Shown here piece by piece: positions 19,956 through 32,385 of a DNA stretch of 64,000 bases. The position numbers and the translations under genes were made by a program. The notes beneath the pieces are model-generated. The model made no database searches. It saw nothing but the letters and a program-made list of their open reading frames with translations, and had not been told where the DNA came from. Numbering within the stretch: position 1 is the stretch's first letter; each line of letters starts with the position of its first letter. Source of the stretch: Lentinus brumalis (lineage: Eukaryota > Basidiomycota > Agaricomycetes > Polyporales > Polyporaceae); NCBI GenBank assembly GCA_001792895.1, contig MARA01000014.1, positions 620,001 to 684,000 on the forward strand, written 5' to 3'.

Positions 19956-22648
19956 CTATACCGCCAACTCCGGCTTCACCCGCCACATCACCGCGAGTGT
20001 CGCCACTGTTAGCACCGTGATGCCTATCGCTGCCGACGCGGTGTGATATGGATGCTGGAACGCAACATCCGTATTAGGAGGGGCAGGAGGGAATGGCGTC
20101 GCAGAACTCACAGGAGCCTTAGGTGGCTGTTGCGCATGTGCGTCTGCTGTCGCAGCAGGGGCGACTTTCGACGTCGAGATAGGCTGGTTGACCACAGACG
20201 ACTCCGGCGTGATCGGGAAGGGCATCTTGCTGCCCTCCGGGGCATCGCCCCGTTCCCGGTCACTCGGGTGTAAACCTTCGGAATCGCTCGAGTCGTCCAC
20301 GGACCATGGTGATCGCCGCCGAGGACCAGAGTATGAGCCTTCACTTCCCTCGGCGTCGTGTGATGACACGTTCTCAGGAATGTCGTCCGCCGGAGCCGGG
20401 GAGATTGACCGCGATCGCGTCCGTCCTCGTTTTCGTTGTCTTCTCGGACGAGTCGAATCAGCGGATAAGCTCCTGGGACTTGGAGGAGTGACAAGACCGC
20501 CGCTTGTATGAGGCTTCGCGTTGCCGTTCATGAGGCCGTGCTGGTGTTGCGGCTGAAAGGACGCCAGCGACAGGAGACTCGACTCGACCTTCGCAGCCGC
20601 GTTAGTCACTGTTTCCTCCGCTGCGCGCATCCGAGTCTCCCACTCCTCCTTCGCGCGACGCAACCGGTCCCGCTCCTCCACGAAGTCTTCCTGCACGCTG
20701 CTCCACCTCCCCTCAACACTCTTCTTCCACTCTGAGAACATCGCGGTGAGCGATTCACGCTCCTCTTTCCGCGCCTCCTCGACCGCTGCAGCAGGCACGG
20801 AAGGCTCTGCCGGTGCGGAGCGGGCCGCTTCCGACGCATGAATCAACTGGTCGGTCACCTCTGCCTGTGATTGAACCTGCGTCTGGGTCACCTGCACGGC
20901 ATTCTCGAGGGAAGCAACCTTGGCCTCGAGGACGGAGATGGTCGATTGCGCGCTGGCGTGCTGAGCCTCGAGGGAACGCGAGAGCTCGAGCGCCATCTCC
21001 AGTTGCTTGGCAAGGGCGTTTAGACGGTCAGTGAAGTCGTCAGGAATAGCCGAGGGCGCAGGAGGCGACGGTGATACAGGTCGTGGTCGGTGTTCGCTGA
21101 CCGCAGGTTTCCGGAAGCGATGATGCTCCTGCTCATAGTCGTCTTCAGGAATACCCATACCGGTCGGCTCCGGGGTGCGGGGACGACCAAGCTCTTCTCT
21201 CCTTCGTCGCCGCTCTTCCTCCTCTTCAGCAGCAATCTGCTCCTCATCCTCCTCATCCACAGGCTCCAGTTCGTGAGGGACAACGGTCGAAACGCTCCTC
21301 GCGTCATCATCATCAGACGTGAACTCGTTATCGTCGTCGTGCTCGTCGTGCGAGCGGCGCGAGCTGGTGACGCGGAACAGTTCCATTTCCCGTTTCCGCT
21401 CCTCCATGGCGTCCCGAAGGGAGCTCACTTCCCGCTTAACCGCCTCGTGTTCAGCGAGCACGCCCTCAAGCGTCCGGACCTTGTCGACGTGGTCGGCGAG
21501 GGATCGCTGGGTCTCCTGCAGCTGAGCCTGGAGCTCGGCAACACCCGTGGACGACTCGGCTTGCGCCGCCCGCTGCTGGTTCTCCTCCGCTGCGCGAGCT
21601 GCTTGTGCGGGCATTACAGGTGGCAATGCAGAGGGATACGGCGGCAGGTTTGGCGGCTACATCGGCGGGATCGGGTTAGGTTGATCAAAGGTGCATACAG
21701 CCGAGGACGTACGAGATTCCCACCGAGGGTGTCGTGGATCTCTGCGAGCCCACTGCTGAGCGAGTGCAGCTCAGCACCTGTCTCCCGGCTCTTCTGGAGT
21801 TCGCCCTGCAATCGGCTGAGGATGTGGTCAAAGGTGAGCCCACTCTTCCCGGGAACGCGGACGTTCCCGCCCATGCCGCCCATCCCAACCAAGCCCTGTG
21901 ACTGCAGCGTTGGTCGTCGTTGCGGCCCCGCTGCGCCATTTGAGCTTCCCTGACCGTTCCCAACGAAGTTGAACGCGCTGTTCCCGGGCCCGGGCTGGTT
22001 TGGCATCGCATTGATATAGCCCTGCGCCCCCTGCTGTTGCGCCTGTGCTTCGGCGCGTTGCGCGGCCTGCGCGTCGAGCTCCGTGAATACGCACACGACG
22101 CGTGCAGCTACCTTGTGGTGGACGATCGTCTTGTTGTCCTCCCCGACGATATCGATGCCGAACTCCTGCAGATGGGGCGTGAGACAGGGCGCTCGGGGCG
22201 CGTCATACGAGGAGCTTTTGGACGTACGACGATGTCGTCGGTCTTCAGCTCGTACGGCTCGGACTCGAGCCCCTCTGGGCTGAGCCGCTCGCCATTGATG
22301 AAGGTGCCGTTGGAGCTTTTGACGTCCTTTATGTAGATCTTGCGGATGGGTGGTGGTGGTTAGCGCGACGCGAACGACGGGGCCGCACTCTGGGACCGTG
22401 AGAGGCAGAAAGCGCACCTTTCCGTTCTCCTCCCACACCTCTGCGTGTTGCCGGCTGAGAACCTTGGAGTCGAAGTAGCCATTGCGTTCTGCGGGGACGG
22501 TCTTCGCGTTGGTTTGTCGGCCAATCTTGACGCGCTGGTTGTTGACGAGAGAGATGTGTTTGGGGACGAAGGAGTCGTTGAGCGGATAGAGGTAGAGGGC
22601 AGGGAGGGGCACTGGGACGTGCGGGGAGGCGAAGGGGGCAGGCATCAT
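19956..22648 (-). CDS. Tail-anchored FHA/coiled-coil protein, STRIPAK SLMAP/Far9-Far10-like
   Basis: Starts [20 protein letters not shown] (22648). An FHA domain spans about residues 10-120: [20 protein letters not shown], then the phosphopeptide-binding SRQHAEVW, then [13 protein letters not shown] after an intron (22339-22417). Two further introns lie near 22170-22220 and at 21657-21712. After a Gln/Gly-rich linker there is a helix ([20 protein letters not shown]), then long heptad-rich coiled coil ([14 protein letters not shown] onward). Acidic low-complexity segments ([20 protein letters not shown]) follow, with a second coiled coil and a Ser/Arg region. The protein ends with a hydrophobic helix ([19 protein letters not shown]) and a short RVKPELAV tail, a typical tail anchor. 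FHA plus coiled coil plus tail anchor is the architecture of SLMAP, yeast Far9/Far10 and filamentous-fungal HAM-4, which tether the STRIPAK phosphatase complex to the nuclear envelope and ER. Orthology is inferred from architecture. Confidence 0.82.
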
Positions 22649-24184
22649 GGACGCCGTCGTCAACAACGAGCAGAACTGTTACAGGAGAGCCCTTTGTTGT
22701 CCTCTGTTTGGCTCCTCTGACTCTCTCTACGCACTCTCCCACCACCACGTGGCTCGCACCCTTTAGCGGCCACTCCACCTCCCCGTCTCTCTCACTGTTC
22801 CCCGCATCATGTGTCCTGCGAATCCGCGTCTTCCTGGCCCAGGTCTCTCCCATGTCAGCCCTGTCTTACGGCATGCAATCAGCCGCGAACGACATGACAT
22901 ATGTCGCGCGGAGGCGCCCACAAAGGCTCTCAGTCGGTGGTAGGATACACTAGCATCCAGGTCTGCATCATTTACAGTCGATTCCACCGAGGAGTTTCCC
23001 TCGTTAGCTCACCGGGATACAGCGATGACGTTCTGCTACATATGGCCAAGTGCGTGTGAAGAGTATCATTGTCCTTTGACCATGCTGCAATTGTACTCCT
23101 TACTAGCACCCATTACCAGGCAATGTTTGGAGACTGCGCGGCAGGCGAACCTTCCTCTCGGGAGCGCACCATAGACCTCGGTCGAGGCTCTCCCACCGCG
23201 TGAGGCATGCGACGATCCTCAGGTCCTCGCACGGCCGCGGTCCTCGCTATATACTTCCAGCCAGAACCTCGGGGAATCAAGATATCGTCGAAACAAAGTT
23301 GATACCGACTTCCTCAAACAAAGAGCTTCCGTTCGAACCACCAAACACGATGTCTTTGCATTCGGTCCACCGACAGTCAGGCTGTGCATTCGCCTCGAAC
23401 ATGCGCAAACCCGTCTCTGTGCAAGTCAACCGGGCGCTCACACTTTCTGCAGACGAGTATCCTTTCGTGCGTTGCTGCGCACTTTACAGAGCCAAACAAC
23501 CCTGGACCTCCCTTCCCGGTATGGGCGCAACAGCACCCTGTAGACTTTTGATCCGAAAGAATACACCTGTCGTCGTCGGACGCGAAGTTCGAGGTAACGG
23601 CAAAGGACACCGCAAGCCCCTGACTGCAGACCCTGCAAAGCAGCAAAGCTTCCTTCTCCAGCCTCGGAATGCGCCCTCCAGCACCGCCGCGCCTTCTCCC
23701 GCCTGTGATATCGTGGCATATAGCGTAATTCGCTACCCAGTTTCTACTGATTATGTCAATCTTCGCAGTCACCGCCAGAATTCTCGGGGAGAAATCCCAT
23801 GATCCGTCCCTTTGCTTCGACCGGCATGCATCGATCGCGAGCGTTGTGCGAGTGAGGCGAGGAAACCAAGAGCCCATGGTGCCTCCTCTATACGCTAACC
23901 GATTTCTCGGCAAGCGTAGCCAGACACTGCCGCCGCTGCCGCCCACGAATGCGGTCCCAAGGCGACAACAGCTTCAGCCCCGCGCGGTCTATCAGGTTGA
24001 CCCAAGGTTGCACAGTGGCACTATGGAGAACCTGGAGTCAGGCCAAGGCCCAAAGGTGAAACACGACTGGTCGGTACTTACTCCCCACACGAAATCTGCA
24101 CAATGAACCTGGATATAATAAAATCCGGTTCAACTCTATATCTCTGACGTACTAGTACACGCGTCCCGATACTGCCCATATCGC
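22649..24184. other. Intergenic region, no supported gene
   Basis: Upstream of the FHA gene and downstream of the glutamine-synthetase-like gene. Open frames of 190-200 codons overlap on opposite strands (23200-23802 plus; 23377-23946 minus). Neither shows a recognisable domain. The minus one has scattered Cys/His (CRKCERP, CCCAHTG) but no regular zinc-binding spacing. Confidence 0.4.
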
Positions 24185-26005
24185 TCAGAAGTACTTGATG
24201 AGTTTTCGGACGGCGTCCTCCTCGTCCTTCCCCGCCATCCAACTTTCCATCAACTACGTCGCAAGACTCGTCAGCAAAAAACAGGTACCTAAAACCTATG
24301 CGACTGTTGCACCTCACCTTATTCACATTTATATAGCTCTCCACAAAGTCCGCCCCAAGGAGGCCCTTAACACCAGCATCGGCATCAAGAGCCTTCCGTG
24401 CCTCGGCGATCGTCTTCGGGAGCTTCAACGGCTTCTCCAACCCAACCGCCTTCCTCTCCGCCTCGCTCATCACATGCGCGGGCTTGTGGCAGTCGCCCGT
24501 CGTCAAGAGCGCCCCGTCCAGGATGCCTCTTAGCCCGGCGGCAACAATACCTGCGAAAGCCAGGTGTGGCGTCGCCGTCGCGTCGCTGCTCTTCAGCTCA
24601 AAGTGCAAATGTCCTGCAGGCCCGCACACGCGGACGGGTGCCTCCTTGTTGTCCGTGCCCCAGCAGGACGTGGTGCCCCCAGACCAGATCCCGTCGAGCA
24701 TGCGCGCGTACGACGCCGCGTTCGGGAGCGTGAAGGCGACGACGGCCGGCAGGTGCTCGAGGACGCCCTGCAGAAACGAGCGCTCGGTGGGCGACATTCG
24801 AGGGGCGCGGTTTTCGTCCTCCTTCCGTGTCTTCGTCTTGCCACCATGGACGGAGATATGTACGTGGGCACCGTTGCCACCTGCAAACACCAAGCCCGGT
24901 CAGCTGCCAAGTCGTATGTACTATCCGGACTGAGGAAGGAAGATGGAAAAGGACTGACAGGAGTCGGCGTGCAGCCGCGGCGAGAATGTCGCCTTGAGGC
25001 CGTGCTTGTTCGCGATGTTGTAGATCGTTTCGCGCGTGAAGACGATAGCGTCGGCGGCTTCGAGAGGCGGGAGTGGTCCCGTCACGACCTCATACTAGAC
25101 ACGGCGACTTCAACGGATCGGTCACCCGCGAATCACCTAATGAATCCTCACCTGCCCAGGTGCCGCCTCTGCGTGATAGTGCTGGAGCTCAATGCCCGCA
25201 TCAAGCAAGCAGTTCGCAATCTCCTCAAGCACGACAGTCTCGACGCTCCCAGTACGGATCTTGGCTGCGCACGTCCAGTCAGCGTCGTTCACGTAGACCG
25301 GCTCGGGGCTGGTCTGGCTGAGGAGCATGAACTCGTGCTCCATGCCGATGAGGAATGATACGCCGGCCTTGTCCTGGGCTTCCCTGGGGATAGGGACGTC
25401 AGTGAAAGGGCATGTCTACGCGTAAAGGCAGCGCGTCGCCGTTCCAAGCCTCCGTCCGAACTATATCTCAGCGAAGCCGAGGCGCTCCAGCTACACGTCG
25501 CCTTGGACGGTCGGCGGCGGGCCACATCGGCGTCCTGGTCCTGCAGATCGATAAGTCGTCAAGCCACTCACCTCACCAAGCGATGCAAGAGAGTCCGCGG
25601 ACACAGAGGCATATCGAACCCCGTCTCCGGAGCGGGCAGCTTCTCCTGGAACCAGCCCATCACGACCGCATGTCCCGGCGCGTACGTGCACACCCGCCAG
25701 CTGCTCAGGTCGGGGACGTACAGCCACTCGCCGACGGCCCCGAAGCCCTCCGCGAGACTCAGGCCAACGATGCCAAGTGCGACCTTCGCGAGCCCGACGC
25801 CGACGCGCGTGTGCGGGTTCTCGTACAGCTTGCGGAAGTACGCGACCGGGAGGACGCGGACGCGCGGGGTGTTGATGAAGTCGATCCATTGGAGACGCAC
25901 GAACTTGATGTCGGGCGTGAGGAGCTCGTCCAGCGACTTTGCTGCGGAGGGCGATGATTGTGTGGGGCCCGCGCTGTACAGTACGCCATACGGTTCTGAG
26001 GCCAT
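24185..26005 (-). CDS. Glutamine synthetase-fold enzyme (GS catalytic domain, FluG/GlnA-like)
   Basis: Exon 1 (26005-25572) encodes MASEPYGVLYSAGPTQ and the N-terminal beta-grasp part (FVRLQWIDFINTPRVRVLPV). A 188-nt intron joins LLHRLVR to EAQDKAGVSFLIGMEHEFML, the start of the catalytic barrel with its Glu-x-Glu-type metal ligands. Next come HYHAEAAPGQ and YEVV across an intron, matching the GS 'PGQ-[YW]E' motif. Then THE ANKHGLKATFSPRL segment and, across an intron, GGNGAHVHISV with the glutamate/ammonia-site residues. Later RAPRMSPTERSFLQGVLEHL and HFELKSSDATATPHL (arginine/nucleotide region) follow. The last exon ends DEEDAVRKLIKYF and a TGA at 24185-24187. About 460 residues, normal for type-I-like GS proteins. 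Such fungal paralogues are often not the housekeeping enzyme and can act on other amine ligations, so the substrate is left open. A decayed copy lies at 32965-33575. Confidence 0.83.
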
Positions 26006-26136
26006 GTCCTCGGAGTTCAGATTTCAATCTTGGGAAAGAAAGTCGAGAGGCTGCTGCAAAGTGATCAACGGATCACGTTTAGGTCTGGTGGAAGTCTGGA
26101 AGGTCGTTGCGCCCGCAGCTGCTTTGAGATTCGCGG

Positions 26137-26143
26137 TATATAA
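26137..26143 (-). promoter_or_regulatory. TATA-box candidate of the GS-like gene
   Basis: TTATATA on the minus strand, about 135 bases upstream of the ATG at 26005 in otherwise GC-rich sequence. Position and sequence suit a core promoter; transcription start is not known. Confidence 0.4.
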
Positions 26144-26146
26144 GCT

Positions 26147-29100
26147 GCTCCAGCGTTCCGCGTTTCAAATCGGAAATCAGCCGCGTGGTCGTGCACGGTC
26201 GCGTCGACTTTGGGTCTTAGCATGAATGACGCCTACCGTGCTTGCGAATTAGGTAACTTGCCCAAGGTATGTCGCAGGCTGACTTGGTAGCCGGTTGCGC
26301 ACCTGTAGAACGCGTCAATCGTGAGCTTACACGGTCAAGAGAGGAATCAGCGCAGGTCAGTGCGCGGTTGATAGCGATTAGTTGAAGTTCGACATACTTA
26401 CCATATGTGGCAAGTGCTGTGCGGAGGCGCCCATGATGGCCGCACGCCGGATAAGTAATATGCATCTCCGACGTCCGTTTTGTCTCTGGTGCAGACACGA
26501 TCTCGTACAAATAACACTCTGATGCAAGCGGCATGGGATGGCCCGCGTGCATGCGATTTCGCCATGAAGCTAGCGGAGCTGACTCAGAAGTATGGCTCAA
26601 TGGTGTAAGTAGTAGGAACTGTGAGTACTCACTTATTCATTCTGTTCGTGCATGTTGTCACTACTTATGTCGCTCGTGATGCACGTATGTGAGGAGGCCC
26701 AGGCCCATCGAAGAACGAGTTGGTACCTACATGTGCGTATCGACTCTCGAGGCAGTCGTGCCCACTGCAAGCCTCTGCAAGCCTTGATACTTATCTTGCG
26801 GCGCCTGAATTGCCTGCTGCCAATTTGCAGCAGAGTGCAGTGTTGGTAACCGTACGAATAGTCCTGAGAACAGCTGTATTACTTAGTGGGTGGAGTTGCA
26901 TATCAGATGGCGGGTAGAGCTTACTATCAGAGCACCAGCCCGTTATGCTGACGGACGGTACCCACACGCCCATATGCGTATGTGGCAGCTTTCAACAATA
27001 TTCATGCCCTGCGAACGGAGGAACTGCGCATAACCCCGGCGCGGGTTACGACGCCTGCTCCGCTGCTTTCGGACGACTGCGTTTGGAACGTTACGACGTT
27101 GTGACACTCTTCTATTCGGTTCCCTTCTGTATATGAACCCCGCTGCGCCTGCGTCCGTTCCCCAGCTTACGCTTGAACGACGCAGTAAGTTGTATCTGTT
27201 CACTCCCGCGCGTGCCACCGAGTGTCCATTTTGCCAGGGCCGAACGACCTACTCGTACAGTGGAGATCCCGCTACAGACGAGATGCGTCCTGCCTCCCGA
27301 CGGAGAGATTCACTCAACGTCAAAGCATTCTCACTCTGCGGAGCCGAAGGAGAGCTCGCGCTGATCCTCGCAACAAGCGTGGCGCAGCTCCGACGCCGAC
27401 CCGAAGCTTTCGAGTCTGAGTTGAAGACACGAGTCGAACAGCAATCCGAGCGGATACCCCCGAGTCGGGCCTTTGATAGACCTGATCCTTCGCTTGTGGG
27501 GAAGAGTCGAGAAGATCGCATTCGCCGAGGACTGCGGCAGACGACACATGCAACTTGGCTACTGCCATCCGAGTCCGGGTCCGGCTGCATGTCCATCATA
27601 TCTGTGCTTGGTCTCAACTGAAACAATCGCCGTCGGTCTGTGGGAGGTAGTCCGGCCTCTTGCTCCACTCGAAATTCAGCTCGGTTGCCTCTCCCAACGC
27701 TCATTCAAGTCTCTTCGAGCGATAGACGTGCAAGTGCCACACCGTTCCCGGAACCTGCCATAGCTTCGGGGAAGGGAGGGACGGTAAGAACGCACGTTTA
27801 TGAAGAAGTCTGCAAGGATGGTGCCCATGCCTCAGCCACAGTTGACGACGGAGAGACAAAGCGGCGTCGGCGGTGGAGGGATGGCCCTGTGGAGCGCGGG
27901 CGCCAAGGGCGAGTTAACTGGTCTAGGCAAAGAGGTTGATGGGTATGATATATGGCGGCGTCGCTGGACTTGAACTTGAGTCGAGATCACGGCGCTGGCG
28001 GCTGCTGCATGCATCCTCGTGGATCCGCGTACGGAAGCCCGAGCATCCCCAGTACTTCTCGTCCAGATCGGGTGAAATGCTGCCTAGGAGATTTGACCGC
28101 GGAGGATGGGGACCGCATGATGGGCGTTGGGTAGTTTCGTCCGGCTTACAGCACGGACAAAATTCAAACCGAATAAGTATCTGCTTGCCGTTGGAATCCG
28201 CCCAGATGTAGGAACTTGGAAGCACATCACAAAATGTGCAGTCTTCGTTCAATTTCTTTGTGGATTGAGAAGGAGGCGAACCGCTCCTCCGACGCCCGGG
28301 ACAAGGCTAGTATAGGCGCAGAGAGAAGTAAGTACGTACAGGACAAGCGTTACTCACCGCCTTGGACGAACAGGAACCGATGCAGGACATCGAGGAGGGC
28401 GCGGATCCTAACATGGAACCTGCCAGCATGCGGTTCTGAGCGTGAGCGGTGGGACCGAGAGCTGACAATGGGTGTGAAGACAGCGGCACAAATCGGGGCG
28501 TGGGCTGCCTGTACAGCCGCACTACTCTTTTTTGGTGGATGAACAGCCGTACAGAGCGAGTGTGGGCGTGCAGGAGTGTGCGCCTGAGTTTATTCAGACG
28601 CTCCGCAGCGTGCCTCGCACTCATTGAGTCCTCCATCGGCCGGTGATCCTGCATCTTCCCATATGTGCGCCGCCTTGTTGGGCGTCGGAGCTCGAGCAGA
28701 ACGGCGGGGCACGAGGAGCAAGAATGATAGGAGACGCCGGAGAGTTGTGTGTGGTTGGGTGGTTTGTGTGACTGTGAATCTGTGATCGGGAATGATCGAT
28801 ACGATCCAATGCCCCCTGAAGCTGAAGGCCTGACGATCTGCTATGCGGGTCTGTGTCTTAGCAAGGTGCTGCTGCTTTGTAGTCGTGTGCAGTCGCGCAC
28901 ATTCAAGTCGAATCCGCTCGGCTGGCCGCTGTGCATAGTCTGTCGTTTCTTGCATCATTACGCCTCGGGTCTCGATCCGCTCAGACGCTAGCAAACGCAA
29001 TCAGAAAACTGGCGCTATCGTGGTGCTCGATCGTACCAGAGTGCTGGAATTGGGGCCTGAAATGCGCTGGTCAGCTGCGCGCTGCATCGCGGTGGCTCTC

Positions 29101-29492
29101 AGGAGGACGAGAAGGCTGAAGAGGAGAGAGCGTTGTGTGGGCTGCAGAAGACGGCGGTGGTTCTCTCGCGTATGAAGAAGCAGGCGAAGCGAGCGTGGAA
29201 AAAGGCGGAGAGGCGGAACACGAGGCTCGCGACAGACCTGCTCCTGGTCGTCCCCGCCCCGCATTTGCGGCTCTCTTGTGTCTTGTCCCGATCGACCGAA
29301 ACCATGTTCTGCTACTCCCATTTTTACGACGAATCCGCGCCCGATCACGCCTGCCAATGTCAACCGGATCCAGAGCCTATATTCATCCATGACCCGCGCA
29401 AGTTCGCCCCTCTCGCCCCCTCCCCCGTCCCCACTATCATCAACTGCTACCTGTTTCATGCGGCGCACGCTGCCATCCCATTGACCATCAAT
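26147..29492. other. 3.3-kb region without a confidently supported gene
   Basis: Several 100-160-codon frames occur on both strands (27133-27621 plus; 27249-27704 minus; 28307-28654 minus). The only splice-consistent pair I found is on the minus strand near 28260-28420: a frame ending SCSSKA at a GTGAGT donor joins, across a short intron, to SRASEERFASFSIHKEIERR. That could be a small gene or a decayed fragment. No family recognised. The last part (about 29000-29492) is the 5' flank of the F-box-like gene. Confidence 0.35.
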
Positions 29493-31138
29493 ATGCCTTC
29501 TGGTGAGTCCTACTACGAGCCCGTCGCCCGCCCCGCCCCCGTCCAAGGCCGCACTATGCCAGACATCCCCTACTCCCCGTTCCAACGCCTCCGCCTCATC
29601 ACCCTCACTCCCGACGTCCTCTCCACCATCTGCCACTTCTGCTCTCGCCATGATGCCGTCCAGTTCGCGCACACATGCAAGGACGCGTACGAAGTCGCCA
29701 TGCCGCGCATCCTCTCCGACGTCACGATCGGAGACCCGGACGAAGAGAAGAACGACGAGGGCCGGGACGTCCCCGTACCAAACGGCAAGCCCCGTCTCGA
29801 GGGCCCCGACCGTCTGGAGATGTTCTGTACGTTCATGCTTGCGGACCCGAAGAGCCGCATGCGACACCTCAGGGCCCTCCGCCTCCTCGACCTCGCGTTC
29901 GCCCGGCCGTCGAACACAGGCTTCAGGGACGGCTGGGACGCCGACTTCTCTCCCGCGGACTCCCTCGCCCGACTCCTCCACGAGGCGACGAATCTGCGGG
30001 TCCTCCACATACGCGACGCCGAGCCCCTCTTCCAGTCGCATCCCTCCGTCTACGAGGCCCTTGCCGAGCTCCCGAACCTCAAGGAGCTGTCCCTCTACTA
30101 CATCGGTAATTTCTGCCTCAAAGCGATCTCTCTGCTCCGTAGTCGGCCTGCGATCATCGAAAATGGGCTCTGGAAGGACGGACCGCGGCCGCAGGGAGAC
30201 GTGACGCCGTTTGGGCAGTACATCAATTCGTTCCAGCACATCAAGCTCTGGGAGTGTGGATGCATGCTCGAGAGCGTCGTCGACCGCTTCATCTGGCCGA
30301 ACGTCCACACGCTCGACATCGGCGGTCGCATTGCCAAAATCTCCGAGCTCGCGCACGCGTTTCCCAACCTGCGGCGGCTCACATTCTCCTTGGAATTCTC
30401 CGTCAAGCAGGAGACAGGTCCGGCGACCTGCTGGCCGGAGCTAGACTATCTCGAGACGAGCGCCCCCATCCCCTCCTTCCCCTCACCTGCGCGCCGGCTG
30501 CAGCTCCAGTACGGAATCGGCGCGAGGCACGGCACGCAGCACGACTTGAAGACGCTCCCGCTCATGGAGAAGACGAATCCCGTCGTCCTCTCGTGTACTA
30601 TCGCCCACACCGTTTCGGCGACGATGCTCGAGCGGATGAAGACGTCGATGCCGTCCCTGCGATATCTCGAACTTGTCCTCAACAGTGGCAGCCGCGCAAG
30701 CATGGAGTGGCAGGCGTTCCAGGCATGGGTCGTACGTGTACCCAATCATTCGATACCTTGCGCGCCAGCGAGCTCATCTGATCTTCCGTAAAGGAGCGTA
30801 ACCTTGAGATCATGCGAGCAACGTCGATTGTGGGACTGTGCATTGCATACTCTGGCGCTGGCGCCGATGGAAGCTCGGATTCCTCGGTAGCTGACGCCAA
30901 CCGGCGCCGCACTACTCACGTCGCACGCATGCTAGCACAAGCCGTCAAAACTCTATCCTACATCGCGGTCGGTCACCACGACAGCGACCACAGTGACCCT
31001 ATCAGCGGCATGTACCGCGTCGACTGTCTCTGGTTCCAAGTCATCTCCCGTACCGCGGACGAGCCTTCGCTGGAGCTTCTTACCGCTGCGGAGGGTGAGC
31101 GAATACGAGAGATGCTTCAGGACACCCCGCGGGTGTGA
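29493..31138 (+). CDS. F-box-like / LRR-like protein
   Basis: Two main exons, 29493-30731 and 30794-31138, separated by a 62-nt intron. After MPSGESYYEPVARPAP the protein has an F-box-like helix (LTPDVLSTICHFCSRHDAVQ, then FAHTCKDAYEVAMPRILSDV), which is the usual N-terminal substrate-adaptor motif of basidiomycete F-box proteins. It continues with leucine-rich segments (LRALRLLDLAF, LRVLHIRDAEPL, LKELSLYYI, LRRLTFSLEF, LRYLELVL) typical of the LRR-like fold that follows. No stop interrupts exon 1. A 45-nt GTGAGT...CAAG segment right after the first four codons could be an in-frame intron. Length about 525 residues. Likely an SCF ubiquitin ligase substrate adaptor by family analogy; the substrate is unknown. 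The very long open antisense frame (29001-30356) is a shadow of its codon bias. Confidence 0.75.
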
Positions 31139-32275
31139 TCTTGCCGGCGATGGTTAGTCGCTTTCCTTTCCTGCGTTTGGCGCCCATATCCAACGCGTCT
31201 CCCCAGACTCTTCGCACGTCGATGGCTTCCTCATCGCGCATCTAATGATTGCCCCTTAGTGCTTCATACACGGAACGTTCTTCTATCTGCAACGCTAGCG
31301 ATCTACAAGATACCACACTCGGTTTCGGTTTGGTCTCGGTCTCGGTCTCGGTTTTCGGTCTCTGTCTCTGTGCCACCCTGTTCGTCGTTCATCTGTGTAC
31401 ATCTTTGCCACTTTAGTGTAACATAGCGTCTGGGAGTCTGCCATTTATTGGAAGTGTATATTTGTCGTGCTAAAGTATATGTTAGTGTACTATCTGTCTC
31501 TCGTCTCTTCCTTCTCTCCATCTGATCCTAGCCACCCACGGCCTCAGCCCTGTGATCCTGACTCGGACGCTCTTCATGCTCAGCCTTAGTTACCTCCATA
31601 GACTCGCGCAGACATCTCAGCTCTCTCGGTCCTGTCCCTCTGTGTTCTCTTAGCCCACCCCACGGCTCGGAATCTGGAATGTATGCGAAACGCCCATTTC
31701 CACACGCTCCTCTCACAGACTGTATGAATTCCGGGACCGGCGATCGTGCTAACGTGTGTGCGGGGTGGCTTCACTGGTGTAAGCCCACAGTTACAGCAGC
31801 CTGGTGATGACAGGAGACGGCCCACGTCGGGTCGCATGACACAGTACCGCGCGTGTGTCTCTCTGCCCGGTAGCCGCGTTAACCCTCTTGTGGGCGGCGT
31901 TCCCTGGTTCCCAGCGTCCGGGAGTCCGGCGGCCAGGCTATCGCTGCCATCGGACGCTCGTCCCTGCTCTGGTTGACATACACGAGTTGGTGGCGGAACG
32001 GTGTGACCTTAGGGTACGTTGGGCCCGCCGGGAGTGCTTCCCTCGTGCTCAGGGTGTACTGCGCGTACTATGTGGCAGCGAAAGCCACAAGTGCATTGAG
32101 CTGCTACCGCTTATCAAGTTACAGCGAGTGAGTATTGTGCTGGTACGCAGCTGGGACCAGCTATTGGGTCGTTTCAGAGGAGGAGGAGGTACTAAAGGCG
32201 GACTTGGACCCGGAGGAGGCAGTGCAGCATTGCAAGATCCCTCCGTGCGAAGGTTGTCCTGCTGTGGGAGAGTTT
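31139..32275. other. Intergenic region
   Basis: 3' flank of the F-box-like gene with a pyrimidine-rich microsatellite (listed separately). The plus-strand frame 31855-32352 has Gly-rich, Cys/Arg-rich content without a recognisable domain. I see no gene. Confidence 0.4.
31318..31373. repeat. GGTCTC/GGTTTC hexamer microsatellite
   Basis: About nine degenerate tandem copies of a TCTCGG or TTTCGG hexamer, ending in TCTGTC units, about 200 bases after the F-box-like gene's stop codon. Confidence 0.7.
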
Positions 32276-32385
32276 ACTGTCGACCTTCCGCACACCGTCG
32301 ACCACATTACACACTGTCGACCAAGGTCGACCGTCGACAGTTGACCGGTTGACACAAGTTGCCTACAGTTGGCGTCGACCGCTGT
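32276..32385. repeat. Cluster of GTCGAC palindromes
   Basis: Within roughly 110 bases the hexamer GTCGAC or its near form GTTGAC/GTTGACC occurs about eight times, often extended to GGTCGACC or CCGTCGAC. The spacing is irregular. It is not a simple tandem repeat. Confidence 0.6.

Noticed and set aside
23377..23946. Cys-rich minus-strand frame as a zinc-finger gene
   Set aside because: Cysteines lack a regular metal-binding spacing, and an equally long frame overlaps on the plus strand.
25440..25500. An extra small exon (LERLGFAEI) in the GS-like gene
   Set aside because: It would need a non-canonical donor and creates a stop codon. Removing a single 188-nt intron joins LVR to EAQDKAGVSF perfectly.
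29001..30356. 451-codon open frame antisense to the F-box-like gene
   Set aside because: It lies opposite exon 1 of a gene with clear LRR-like and F-box-like content. Its Glu/Val/Arg-rich sequence is what the strong codon bias of the sense strand produces.
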